Of a stretch of DNA of 64,000 bases, positions 41,794-49,730 are shown in pieces; position 1 is the stretch's first letter, and each line of letters starts with the position of its first letter. The stretch covers positions 1,082,179 through 1,146,178 of the forward strand of contig CP075367.1 in the NCBI GenBank assembly GCA_019454165.1. Reading direction: 5' to 3'. The notes under the pieces were generated by a model. That model made no database searches, was not told where the DNA came from, and was given only the letters and a program-made list of their open reading frames with translations. Source of the stretch: Anaerolineales bacterium (GTDB lineage Bacteria > Chloroflexota > Anaerolineae > Anaerolineales > UBA11579). The position numbers and the translations under genes were made by a program.

Positions 41794-44519
41794 CAACTCA
41801 GTTTGCTGGCCACCCAGCTGGCGGCCACCGCCAGCGCTTCGTCCAGCTTGCCGTTGTCCTCGCCGCCGGCCTGGGCCAGCTCCGGCTTGCCGCCGCCGCT
41901 GCCACCCAGTACGGCGGCCGCCTGCTTGGCCAGCTCGCCGGCCTGCAGGCCGCGCGCCACCAGATCCTTGGTGACCGCCGCGATCAGCGTGACGCGGCCA
42001 TCAGCTGCCGCGGCCAGCAAGGCAACCCCGCTGGCGTGTTGCTGGCGGAACTTGTCGGCCAGGGCGCGCAGGGCATCCGCGTCGGCACCGGGCACGGCCG
42101 CCGCCAGCACGGGCACGCCGGAAACTTGCGGGACATCGCTCAACAGGTCACCCAGGCTCTCTTGCGCCTGGGCACGGCGCTGGGCGGCCAGCTCTTTGGT
42201 CAGCTGGCTGAGTTCGCTTTGCAGCGCGGCGGTCTTGGCCGGCACTTCGTCAGGCGTGGTCTTGAGGGCGCGGGCGGCTTCTTGCAGCGCGGCGTTGCGC
42301 GCCTTGGCCAGAGCGTAGGCTTCACGCCCGGTCACCGCCTCGATGCGGCGGATGCCGGCCGCCGCGCTGCCCTCGCTCACGATGAGAAACAGGCCGATGT
42401 CGCCGGTGTGCTCGACATGCGTACCGCCGCACAGTTCGTAGGAGAACGGCGCGTCATCGCTGCCGATGGCGATCGTGCGTACCTTCTCGCCATATTTTTC
42501 GCCGAACAGGGCCGTGGCGCCTTCTTGCTTGGCCTGCTCCAGCGATTTGGTCTCTTTTTCCAGTTCGTAGTTGTCCAGCACCCAGGCGTTCACCTGGTCT
42601 TCGATTTGCGCGATCGCGTCTTTGCTTACAGCTTCAGGATTGTTGAAGTCGAAGCGCAGCCGGTCAGCCGCGACCAGCGAACCAGCCTGGCGGGCATGCT
42701 CACCCACCACCCGGTGGAGCGCAGCGTGCAGCAGGTGCGTGGCGGTATGGTTGCGCATAATGTCCTGGCGGCGGCGGGCATCCACCCGGGCGATGGCTTC
42801 ATCGCCAACCGCCGGTGTGCCGCTCACCACCTCGCCGATATGCACGATGGCGCCGGCGGCCGGCTGTTGCATCTCGGTGACCCGGATGGCCCAGCTGCCA
42901 TCGGCCGCCTGGATGACGCCGGTGTCGCTCACCTGGCCGCCGGCGGCAATATAGAAGGGCGTCTTCGGCAGAATGACGGCCACCTTGTCGCCCGGGGCAG
43001 CTTCTTGCTGCGGCTGGCCGTCCTTGACCAAAGCCAGCACTTCGCCCTTGGTGTCGAGTTCGTCCAGGTCTTCGTAGGGGTTGTATTTCACGCCCTTGTC
43101 GCTCAATTTTTTCTCAGCCTGCAACTGCTGCACGACGGCCGCAAAGGCTTCGGCCTGCTCGCCGCCCAGCGCGCCCATGGCCTGGCCCGCGCCAGAGGCG
43201 GTGCGGTGCTGCTCCATGGCGGCGTGGAAGCCGGCCTCGTCTACGCCGTAGCCGCGCTCGCGGGCCACATCACGGGTCAGCTCCAACGGCAGACCATACG
43301 TGGCGTACAGGTCAAAGGCCTGTGCGCCGTCCAGCGTGCCGCCCGCCGTCAGCCCGGCGAACAGCGCATCCAGCTTGGCCATGCCGCTTTCAACGGTGCG
43401 CTGGAATTGCTCCTCTTCACGCGTCAGGCCGTCCAGGATGGCGTTGCGGTTCTTGACCAGCTCAGGATAGGCCTCGCCATAATGGGCGATGATGGCTTCG
43501 GCCACCTGGGCCATGAACGGCTCGGTCAGACCCAGCTTGGTGCCGAAGCGGGCGGCGCGGCGGATGATCATGCGCGCCACGTAATTGCGGCCCACATTGC
43601 CGGGCACGACGCCTTCGGCGATCAGGAAGGTGGCGGCGCGCGCATGGTCTGCGATCACGCGGTAGGGCGTGAAGTTGGCATCCCGCTCGGCGTCGGTCTG
43701 CCCGGCCAGCTCCTGCACCTTGGCGATCAGCGGCGTGAACAGGTCCGTGCGGTAGTTGCCCTTGGCCTGCTGCAGTACGGAGACGATGCGCTCCAGCCCC
43801 ATACCGGTGTCGACATGCTTGGCTGGCAGCGGTTTGAGATCTTTGGGGCCGGTGCGGTTGTATTGGATGAACACCAGGTTCCAGATCTCGACGAAGCGCG
43901 GGCTGTCGAGCGCCAGCTCGCCATCCGCGTTCTTGTGGATCTCGCCGTACTCCGGCCCAAAGTCGTAATAGATCTCGCTGTTGGGGCCACACGGGCCGGT
44001 GTCGGCCATCTCCCAGAAGTTGTCCTTGCGCCCGTAATACACTAGGTGCTCGGGTACGAAGCCGGGTTGGGCCAGCCAGTTGTCGGCGGCTTCTTTGTCG
44101 GTCTCGATCTCGCCCTGGTCATCCTTGAATACCGAGGCGTACAGGCGGTCGGCCGGCAGCCCCCATGTCTGGGTCAGCAGCTCCCAGGCCCAGGCGATGG
44201 CCTCTTTTTTGTAATAGTCGCCAAACGACCAATTGCCCAGCATTTCAAAGAAGGTGTGGTGCGTGTCGTCCAGCCCCACATCTTCCAGGTCGTTGTGCTT
44301 TCCGGCTACCCGCAGGCACTTTTGCGAGTCGACCGCGCGAGAGTACTCGCGCTTGTCGGTGCCGAGGAAAACATCCTTGAACTGCACCATGCCTGAGTTG
44401 GTGAACAGCAGGGTGGCATCGCCGCCCGGCACCAGCGAGGAGGAGGGCACCTCGGTGTGGCCGCGCTTGACGAAGAAGTCAATGTAGTCTTGGCGGATCT
44501 GGTTGGCAGTTTTCGGCAT
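41793..44519 (-). CDS. alaS: Alanyl-tRNA synthetase
   Basis: A 908-residue class II synthetase. The N-terminal catalytic core begins IRQDYIDFFVKRGH, with motif 1 region VPGGDATLLFTNSGMVQFKD and the motif 2 region NDLEDVGLDDTHHTFFEMLGNWSFGDY. The editing domain carries its zinc-binding motifs HTATHLLHAAL (about 585) and CGGTHVEHTGDIG (about 690). The C-Ala domain with glycine-rich GGSGGGKPELAQAGG ends the protein. The ATG at 44519 is chosen because it matches the family N-terminus; the frame is open further upstream but that part is repeat sequence. Confidence 0.97.
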   Translation of the reverse strand: MPKTANQIRQDYIDFFVKRGHTEVPSSSLVPGGDATLLFTNSGMVQFKDVFLGTDKREYSRAVDSQKCLRVAGKHNDLEDVGLDDTHHTFFEMLGNWSFGDYYKKEAIAWAWELLTQTWGLPADRLYASVFKDDQGEIETDKEAADNWLAQPGFVPEHLVYYGRKDNFWEMADTGPCGPNSEIYYDFGPEYGEIHKNADGELALDSPRFVEIWNLVFIQYNRTGPKDLKPLPAKHVDTGMGLERIVSVLQQAKGNYRTDLFTPLIAKVQELAGQTDAERDANFTPYRVIADHARAATFLIAEGVVPGNVGRNYVARMIIRRAARFGTKLGLTEPFMAQVAEAIIAHYGEAYPELVKNRNAILDGLTREEEQFQRTVESGMAKLDALFAGLTAGGTLDGAQAFDLYATYGLPLELTRDVARERGYGVDEAGFHAAMEQHRTASGAGQAMGALGGEQAEAFAAVVQQLQAEKKLSDKGVKYNPYEDLDELDTKGEVLALVKDGQPQQEAAPGDKVAVILPKTPFYIAAGGQVSDTGVIQAADGSWAIRVTEMQQPAAGAIVHIGEVVSGTPAVGDEAIARVDARRRQDIMRNHTATHLLHAALHRVVGEHARQAGSLVAADRLRFDFNNPEAVSKDAIAQIEDQVNAWVLDNYELEKETKSLEQAKQEGATALFGEKYGEKVRTIAIGSDDAPFSYELCGGTHVEHTGDIGLFLIVSEGSAAAGIRRIEAVTGREAYALAKARNAALQEAARALKTTPDEVPAKTAALQSELSQLTKELAAQRRAQAQESLGDLLSDVPQVSGVPVLAAAVPGADADALRALADKFRQQHASGVALLAAAADGRVTLIAAVTKDLVARGLQAGELAKQAAAVLGGSGGGKPELAQAGGEDNGKLDEALAVAASWVASKLS

Positions 44520-44526
44520 AGTGCTC

Positions 44527-44547
44527 TCTTTCAGAGAGGGAATTATA
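44527..44547 (-). promoter_or_regulatory. alaS promoter with leader hairpin
   Basis: Minus-strand TATAAT (44547-44542) is followed by CTCTCT-GAA-AGAGAG and then the ATG at 44519. The layout copies that of the ccm promoter at 26346. Confidence 0.5.
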
Positions 44548-44567
44548 CGCAATGAGGAAGACAAAAC

Positions 44568-44630
44568 TTCACCACAAAGACACAAAGGGCACAAAGTATT
44601 TCTTTGTGCCCTTTGTGTCTTTGTGGTGAA
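44568..44630. repeat. Perfect 29-bp inverted repeat (CACAAAG family)
   Basis: Two perfectly complementary 29-bp arms built from ACACAAAGGGCACAAAG-like units, separated by TATTT. It lies between alaS and the esterase gene on the same strand and would fold as a long RNA hairpin, possibly a terminator for either. A diverged relative is at 59984-60056. Confidence 0.85.
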
Positions 44631-44635
44631 TAGGT

Positions 44636-45232
44636 TTAGCCCAGGAATTCCAGGAGCGCGGCCTGCTCCGTATGGGTCAGCTCGTGGCCGCCGGGGTGGG
44701 CGAAGGCGTCCACATCTGCGCCGCCGGCCTGCAGCACCGCGATCACGCGCTGCACCTCGCCGGGCGGCATCAGTGGGTCGCGCTCGCCCGAGGTGACCAG
44801 GAAGCGCTTGCTCATCAAATTGAGCTGCGGCGGCTCGAACGGCAGCATGCTGTGCAGCAGGGCCGCATTGGCGATCACGGTTGGGTGGCGGAACAGGGTC
44901 GCCAGGATCATGTTGGCCCCGTTGGAATAGCCCACAAAGGTGGCCGAGCGGGCGTCCGTGTCGTGCTCGGCGTACCAGCGGCTCAGGAAGGCGGCCAGCT
45001 TGTCGGTCTCGGCCTCGATGCTGGCCATGTCGAACACGCCCATACCCAGGCGGGCAAAGAAGCGCGGCATACCGCCTTCGGATACATTGCCGCGCAGGCC
45101 CACGATGTTGTAGCTCTCGCTCACCGGCTCGACCAACGGAATGAGGTCGTGCTCATCGCCGCCGGTGCCGTGCAGCAGGAACAGCGTGCGGGCCTGGCCG
45201 CGGTTCTGGTGGATGTGGATGAATTCGCTCAT
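44636..45232 (-). CDS. MhqD-like phospholipase/carboxylesterase
   Basis: A 198-residue alpha/beta hydrolase. The oxyanion loop LLHGTGGDEHDL (about residue 20), nucleophile elbow GYSNGAN (Ser near 103), acid in SGERDPLMP and catalytic His in HPGGHELT (about 180) are present. Related esterases (MhqD) accompany VOC dioxygenases in quinone-detoxification operons; the upstream gene here is just such a dioxygenase, one base overlapping. The substrate is inferred. Confidence 0.85.
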   Translation of the reverse strand: MSEFIHIHQNRGQARTLFLLHGTGGDEHDLIPLVEPVSESYNIVGLRGNVSEGGMPRFFARLGMGVFDMASIEAETDKLAAFLSRWYAEHDTDARSATFVGYSNGANMILATLFRHPTVIANAALLHSMLPFEPPQLNLMSKRFLVTSGERDPLMPPGEVQRVIAVLQAGGADVDAFAHPGGHELTHTEQAALLEFLG

Positions 45233-46182
45233 CAGGGGAGTGGGCGCACGGTGACGGGGGTCAAACCGGCTTCGATCTGCTCGCGATGCGGCTCCAGGAA
45301 CGGCGGCAGCGATAGCTTCTCGCCCAGGGTCTCCAGCGGCTCGTCGGCCGTGAAGCCCGGCCCCATCGTCGCCAGTTCGAACAGGATGCCGGCTGGCGTG
45401 CGGAAGTAGATCGACTTGAAATAAAAGCGGTCGATCATCTTGGTGGGATACAGCCCCATGCCGGCAATGCTCTGGCGCACGGCCTGCTGGGCGGCCTCGT
45501 CCACCACCGAGAAGGCGATGTGGTGCACGGTGCCCGAGGCGTTGAAGCCGGCCGGCTTGCTAGGGTCCTCCTCGAGCTCGATGAACTCGGCGCGCTGCAC
45601 GCCAGGCAAGTGGTAGCGGGTCAGGTTGCCCTCGCTGCTCTCGACCGCGTAGCCGAAGGCGAACAGGATCGGCTCGACCAGCGCCTTGTCGTGCACGCTC
45701 AGCAGGGCCGAATGGAATTGGCGGATGGCGTGCTGGGCGCCGACCTCTGGCGTGGTCCACAGGTCTTTGTCGTCAAAATTGGCTGGGTCTACTTCCACCA
45801 GCTCGAGGCGCTGGTCATCGTAATCATAGAAGACGATGCGCTGCCAGCCCAGCTGGGTACTGATGCCTTCGTGCTTGACACCCAGTTTGTCGAAGCGCTC
45901 TTTCCAGAACGGCAGCGCGCCAGCCGGCACGGCTAGGCTGATGTTGGTGACCAGGCCGTTGCCGCGGCTGCCAGGGGTAGGGGGCATGAAGGTGAAGAAG
46001 GTCAGGTCCATCCCAGGGCCGCCTTCGCGGTCACCGAAGAAGAGGTGGTATGCGCTGACATCGTCTTGATTGACGGTCTTCTTGGCCAGGCGCAGGCCGA
46101 GGATCTGGGTGTAGAAGTCCACAAGACGCTGCGGGTCAGAGCCGATGGCCGTGATGTGGTGGATGCCGAGGGTGGGGGTCAT
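45232..46182 (-). CDS. MhqO-like ring-cleaving dioxygenase (VOC family)
   Basis: 316 residues with two glyoxalase/VOC modules (about 5-130 and 150-280). Metal-type ligands are visible in LGIHHITAIG, GTVHHIAFSV and the Glu of AGILFELATMGPGF. Homologues (MhqO, MhqA, YkcA) act on hydroquinones and catechols. It is first in a two-gene operon with the esterase, a pairing that suggests quinone or electrophile detoxification. No MarR/MhqR-type regulator is adjacent. Confidence 0.85.
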   Translation of the reverse strand: MTPTLGIHHITAIGSDPQRLVDFYTQILGLRLAKKTVNQDDVSAYHLFFGDREGGPGMDLTFFTFMPPTPGSRGNGLVTNISLAVPAGALPFWKERFDKLGVKHEGISTQLGWQRIVFYDYDDQRLELVEVDPANFDDKDLWTTPEVGAQHAIRQFHSALLSVHDKALVEPILFAFGYAVESSEGNLTRYHLPGVQRAEFIELEEDPSKPAGFNASGTVHHIAFSVVDEAAQQAVRQSIAGMGLYPTKMIDRFYFKSIYFRTPAGILFELATMGPGFTADEPLETLGEKLSLPPFLEPHREQIEAGLTPVTVRPLP

Positions 46183-46282
46183 GTTCGCTCGCTTTCGTGT
46201 GCGGGATACTGCCTAGATGAGCGCAGCGGGCGCGATATTACATCAGAGATATGTTAGCAGAAAGCGATGGGCGGTCAGATCT

Positions 46283-46332
46283 TGTCATTGCGAGGAGTAT
46301 TGCCGCTTGCGGCAATACACCTCGCAATGACA
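46283..46332. repeat. Palindromic intergenic element (TGTCATTGCGAGG family)
   Basis: A nested inverted repeat: TGTCATTGCGAGG pairs with CCTCGCAATGACA, and TATTGCCGC with GCGGCAATA around a TT loop, with 2-nt internal bulges. The same outer sequence occurs inside a coding region at 58749-58786. Confidence 0.8.
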
Positions 46333-46373
46333 GTCGATTCTGATGCTGACCGCTGAAAGCTGATCGCTAACTG

Positions 46374-47030
46374 CTAAAAGCTCACGCCTTCGAGTTTGAG
46401 CAGGCTGAGCTTGCGCTGATCCCGCATCTTGCCGCCGTAGCCGCCCAGCGTACCGTCCGAGGCCACGACGCGGTGGCATGGCACCACGATGGGGATCGGG
46501 TTGCGGCGCAGAGCTTGCCCCACGGCCCGCACGGCCTTGGGGTTGCCGATGCTGTTGGCGATCTGCATATAGGTGCGCACCTGGCCGCGCGGCACCCGGC
46601 GGGCTTCCTCCAGCACACGGCGCTGGAAGGGCGTCACATGGCTCAGGTCCACCGGCATGTCCAGCGAGCGCACCTCGCCCACTAGGTACTGGCGCACCTG
46701 CCGGGCCGTGGCGCTCACCTGCTCGGCAGAGCGCACGGGCTGCCCGCCCAGCTTGCGCAGGTAACTGCGCAAGCTGTCCTCGCTGCTCTCGTACTCGATG
46801 GCCAGCAAGCCGTGCTCGCCAACTGCGATCCACAGCGGGCCAAGCGGCGTGTCGTGCACCAGGTCATAGTACATCGGTGGTCCGGCCTGGGCGGCCAGCG
46901 CTCTGCGCACCGCCGCCTGCGCCCGCTCCGTGGCCGCGGTTGGCCCGGCGGCGAAGGCGGCGTCAAGGCTATGTTCGAGGGTGTTGCCGGGCTGGGCATT
47001 GTGCTCCAGCCAGTTGTTGGTCTTAGTCAT
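46374..47030 (-). CDS. ogt: O6-alkylguanine-DNA alkyltransferase with anti-sigma-like N-terminal extension
   Basis: 218 residues. The C-terminal ~155 residues are a methylated-DNA-protein cysteine methyltransferase: FQRRVLEEARRVPRGQVRTYMQIA, the active site IVVPCHRVVASDG and the closing GGYGGKMRDQRKL. It removes O6-alkyl groups from guanine suicidally. The first ~50 residues (NTLEHSLDAAFAAGPTAATE...AAVRRALAAQ) are not part of the enzyme and resemble the short N-terminal helix of anti-sigma factors. The gene overlaps that of an ECF sigma factor by 8 bp, where an anti-sigma gene usually sits. A sigma-binding role for the extension is inference. Confidence 0.88.
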   Translation of the reverse strand: MTKTNNWLEHNAQPGNTLEHSLDAAFAAGPTAATERAQAAVRRALAAQAGPPMYYDLVHDTPLGPLWIAVGEHGLLAIEYESSEDSLRSYLRKLGGQPVRSAEQVSATARQVRQYLVGEVRSLDMPVDLSHVTPFQRRVLEEARRVPRGQVRTYMQIANSIGNPKAVRAVGQALRRNPIPIVVPCHRVVASDGTLGGYGGKMRDQRKLSLLKLEGVSF

Positions 47031-47535
47031 GGTCTTCCTCGCTGAATTGCGTGCGCAGTTTTTTGAGCGCCTGATATACATGGGCGCGGGCGGCCGGCTC
47101 GCTGCAACCCAGGGCCGCAGCCACCTCGGCATATTCCAGCCCCTGGTACTTGCGCAGTAGCAGGGCGGCTTGCTGCTGGCGCGGCAGGCCGCTTACCGCG
47201 GCCCGCACGGCCGCCAGGCTGATGCGCTGCTGCACCTGCGCTTCCACACGCGCCTCGCCTGAGGCGAGCTGCTCGTGCAGCTCGGTCTGGCGGTGATCGC
47301 GGCGGCCGTTGCGCTGCAGGCGCGTACGGGCGGTGTTGGTGGCGATCTTGTAGAGCCAGGCCCGCAAGTTGTCCGCCGTGGCGCGCTCGTAGGCCTTGTA
47401 GGCCCGCAGATACGTATCCTGCAGGCAGTCCTCCGCCTCAGCTTCGTCGCCGAGCAGGCGCCACAGGTAGCCGAACAGCTCGCCGCTGTGGGCGTCTACC
47501 AGGCTTTCGAAATCAGGTTTGATGGCGGCCAGCAT
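47023..47535 (-). CDS. ECF-type RNA polymerase sigma factor
   Basis: 170 residues with region 2 (LVDAHSGELFGYLWRLLGDEAEAEDCLQDTYLRAYKAY, then LRAWLYKIATNTARTRL) and region 4 (VRAAVSGLPRQQQAALLLRKYQGLEYAEVAAALGCSEPAARAHVYQALKKLR). No region 3, as expected for ECF. The ATG at 47535 follows a TTATAT-like box by six bases, so it may be leaderless. It is overlapped by the alkyltransferase gene, suggesting control of a DNA-alkylation response. Confidence 0.9.
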   Translation of the reverse strand: MLAAIKPDFESLVDAHSGELFGYLWRLLGDEAEAEDCLQDTYLRAYKAYERATADNLRAWLYKIATNTARTRLQRNGRRDHRQTELHEQLASGEARVEAQVQQRISLAAVRAAVSGLPRQQQAALLLRKYQGLEYAEVAAALGCSEPAARAHVYQALKKLRTQFSEEDHD

Positions 47536-47591
47536 CACTCTATATAACCATCATAGTAGCGATCTGTGAAATACGCCGGCCGGAGGTTGGT

Positions 47592-49667
47592 TTACGGCGC
47601 GGCCGCTTTCAGTTCGCAGCCTAAGGTCTCCATTAGCGAGCTGACCATACGACTGTCCTCGGCCTCAACCTCGGCTTTGGAAACTGCACTCTGCCAGATG
47701 GCGCATAGATACGGTTCGGCCGTCGAGGTTCGGGAAACCATCAGTTCGGATAGATCCACAGCCTCCCCAAGCTGCTCCAGATGCAGAAACCCCTTAATGA
47801 ACGGAGTTAGCTCTGTATAGGCATTCATCTGGTTCAGGTAGTTGCGGGCTGTCTCCCACAACCTGCCTACTTCCTCCCAGTCAGCAAACTGGGCCGCCAG
47901 GTCAGCCTTTTGGAAGTAGTAGCACCACGAGTTCTGGCTTTGCTCGCGCACCACATCCCACTTGGGGTAGCTCGGCTTGGCAGTGCGCGAGATGCGGGAG
48001 AGGTCAGAGTTGGCCAGCCACCTGCGCGTGATCTCATGGATCAGCGGGTTCAGTTCGTCTTCAGGGCCAAGCACCCACAGGCAGCTCATCAAATCCTTGT
48101 TAAGGTCTACGACAACCACATCTTTCGTGTTGCCGTGGAAAAATGCCTGCCAGTGGCCAAAAGTCACATCTTGCCCGCTGAGATAGTCGCTCATCTGCAC
48201 GTCTTCAAAGCGCGCCAAAGGTGAGTACCAATAATCCACCTGTTCGCTGTCGCGCGTCTGCGGATACAGCATGTTGAGCGCGAACGCGGTGGGGTAATGG
48301 CCCATCTTCGAGAAGTACTCATTCAGCGAAATGATCAGCGTGTCAGGCTCCAGGCCGGGCATACGCCACATGAACTGGCTAAAGATCCGTTGCTGTCGCT
48401 CCCATGACCAGCGGTACTCATTGATCTCGCGCACCTGCCAGGTGCACGCCAACCCCACCAGGACGGCAAACAGGGCCAGCCTGACCTTGTTGCGGTCGGC
48501 AATGCTCCAGATCAAGACGACCACCAGCAGCGCCGCGCCCAGCATGCCCGCCATGCCAAACCGGTCTGACCAGATGCCATCTGATTCGCCGATGGTTCTT
48601 TGGATCAGCCAGGCTGGCAGCAGCCCCAGCGCCAGGCTGGCCAGCCCCATCACCGTGACCTGCCGTCGGGCCGTGCGGGTGGAGCCTTCAGGCTCCCGCC
48701 GCAGCGGCTTGACCAGGCAGAGATACAGCCCCACGCCTACTACAACGCCCGCGCCGACAGCATACAGATCAACGGGACTGCTGATCGCGAACACATTCGC
48801 GTCCAGGGTCTTGTACCAACCTGAGACAACCATGGCGACCAGGTCTTGAAAGAAGTATTGAAGCATCAGCAAGATCGCTTGCAGGGGTTGCTGGCGCAGC
48901 AGCTCCACCAACGCCAGCGGATTGCGGTCGGCCACCGGCAGCTCAATGAAATACACCCGCCAGATCACGAACGTAGCGGTGACCAGCAGATACGGCAGCG
49001 CCTGCCGCAAGGTGGCGGCAATCCGTTGCAAGATGCCAGGCTCTTTGCACGCCAGCAGGAACCATAAGATCGGCAGACGCAGCAGCTCCAGCCCGGCAAA
49101 ATATTCGATCAGGATCAGCCCCAGCGCGCTCAGCCCAACGCCCGTGATCGTGTAGGGAATGTAGCGAGTGGGTTGCTCAATCGCCAGCAGCATCAGGTAG
49201 ATGGAGAGGAATACGCAGAGAAAAGAGGTCCAGTGCACCACGAAGGTGATCGCGATGGGCTGCTGGGCGAAGATGGGATAGACCGCGAACAGAATGCTGG
49301 CCAGCCCCAGTTGCAGGCTCAGGCCGGGCCACACCTTGCGCAGGGTGAGCCAGGCAAGCAGGGCGGTCAGATAGCGCAGCACCAGGGCGTATAGCTGCCA
49401 GGCCAGCGCCGACGTGCCGAACAGCTCGAATAAGCCCACCATGTACCAGCCCTGCAGCGGGCGGCCGTCATAGGCGTGGAACAAAATTGTGGAGTGGGCG
49501 CCCTTGGCCTGCTGAAAGAAGATATTCGGCCAGTCATCCAGGTAAAAGCCCAGGCTGCTTACAAAGATCCCCATGCTGACGGCCATCACGGCCAGCATCA
49601 GAACGGGTATCAGAAAGGGTGATGAAGAGAATTTTTCAAAGGTTTTTTGGAACTTTCGTGCTCGATC
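47592..49667 (-). CDS. Polytopic membrane protein, GT-C glycosyltransferase-like
   Basis: About 691 residues with ten or more helices in the first ~420 residues and a soluble C-terminal domain (about 430-690). An acidic pair in the first extracytoplasmic loop (GFYLDDWPNIFFQQ) matches the position of the catalytic Asp in GT-C enzymes. No further family signature is recognised. Divergent from the spermidine-synthase-like gene, the starts about 60 bp apart. Start uncertain: a GTG at 49700 is an alternative. Confidence 0.65.
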   Translation of the reverse strand, partial: DRARKFQKTFEKFSSSPFLIPVLMLAVMAVSMGIFVSSLGFYLDDWPNIFFQQAKGAHSTILFHAYDGRPLQGWYMVGLFELFGTSALAWQLYALVLRYLTALLAWLTLRKVWPGLSLQLGLASILFAVYPIFAQQPIAITFVVHWTSFLCVFLSIYLMLLAIEQPTRYIPYTITGVGLSALGLILIEYFAGLELLRLPILWFLLACKEPGILQRIAATLRQALPYLLVTATFVIWRVYFIELPVADRNPLALVELLRQQPLQAILLMLQYFFQDLVAMVVSGWYKTLDANVFAISSPVDLYAVGAGVVVGVGLYLCLVKPLRREPEGSTRTARRQVTVMGLASLALGLLPAWLIQRTIGESDGIWSDRFGMAGMLGAALLVVVLIWSIADRNKVRLALFAVLVGLACTWQVREINEYRWSWERQQRIFSQFMWRMPGLEPDTLIISLNEYFSKMGHYPTAFALNMLYPQTRDSEQVDYWYSPLARFEDVQMSDYLSGQDVTFGHWQAFFHGNTKDVVVVDLNKDLMSCLWVLGPEDELNPLIHEITRRWLANSDLSRISRTAKPSYPKWDVVREQSQNSWCYYFQKADLAAQFADWEEVGRLWETARNYLNQMNAYTELTPFIKGFLHLEQLGEAVDLSELMVSRTSTAEPYLCAIWQSAVSKAEVEAEDSRMVSSLMETLGCELKAAAP

Positions 49668-49718
49668 CATTACTTTTCGTTTGCCTTCTTCCTTGTGCAC
49701 CAGCAGGTGCCTGCTCTG

Positions 49719-49724
49719 TATAAT
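49719..49724 (+). promoter_or_regulatory. -10 box of the spermidine synthase-like gene, leaderless start
   Basis: TATAAT ends six bases before the ATG at 49731, which also decides the start against an open frame reaching further upstream. Confidence 0.6.
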
Positions 49725-49730
49725 CTGCGC

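Noticed and set aside
42036..44045. Plus-strand open frame of about 670 codons opposite alaS
   Set aside because: Antisense shadow of alaS, with composition biased to Gly, His and Val and no motif.
49647..49730. Upstream extension of the spermidine synthase-like protein
   Set aside because: The extension overlaps the divergent gene and its own promoter; the TATAAT box at 49719 places the start at 49731.
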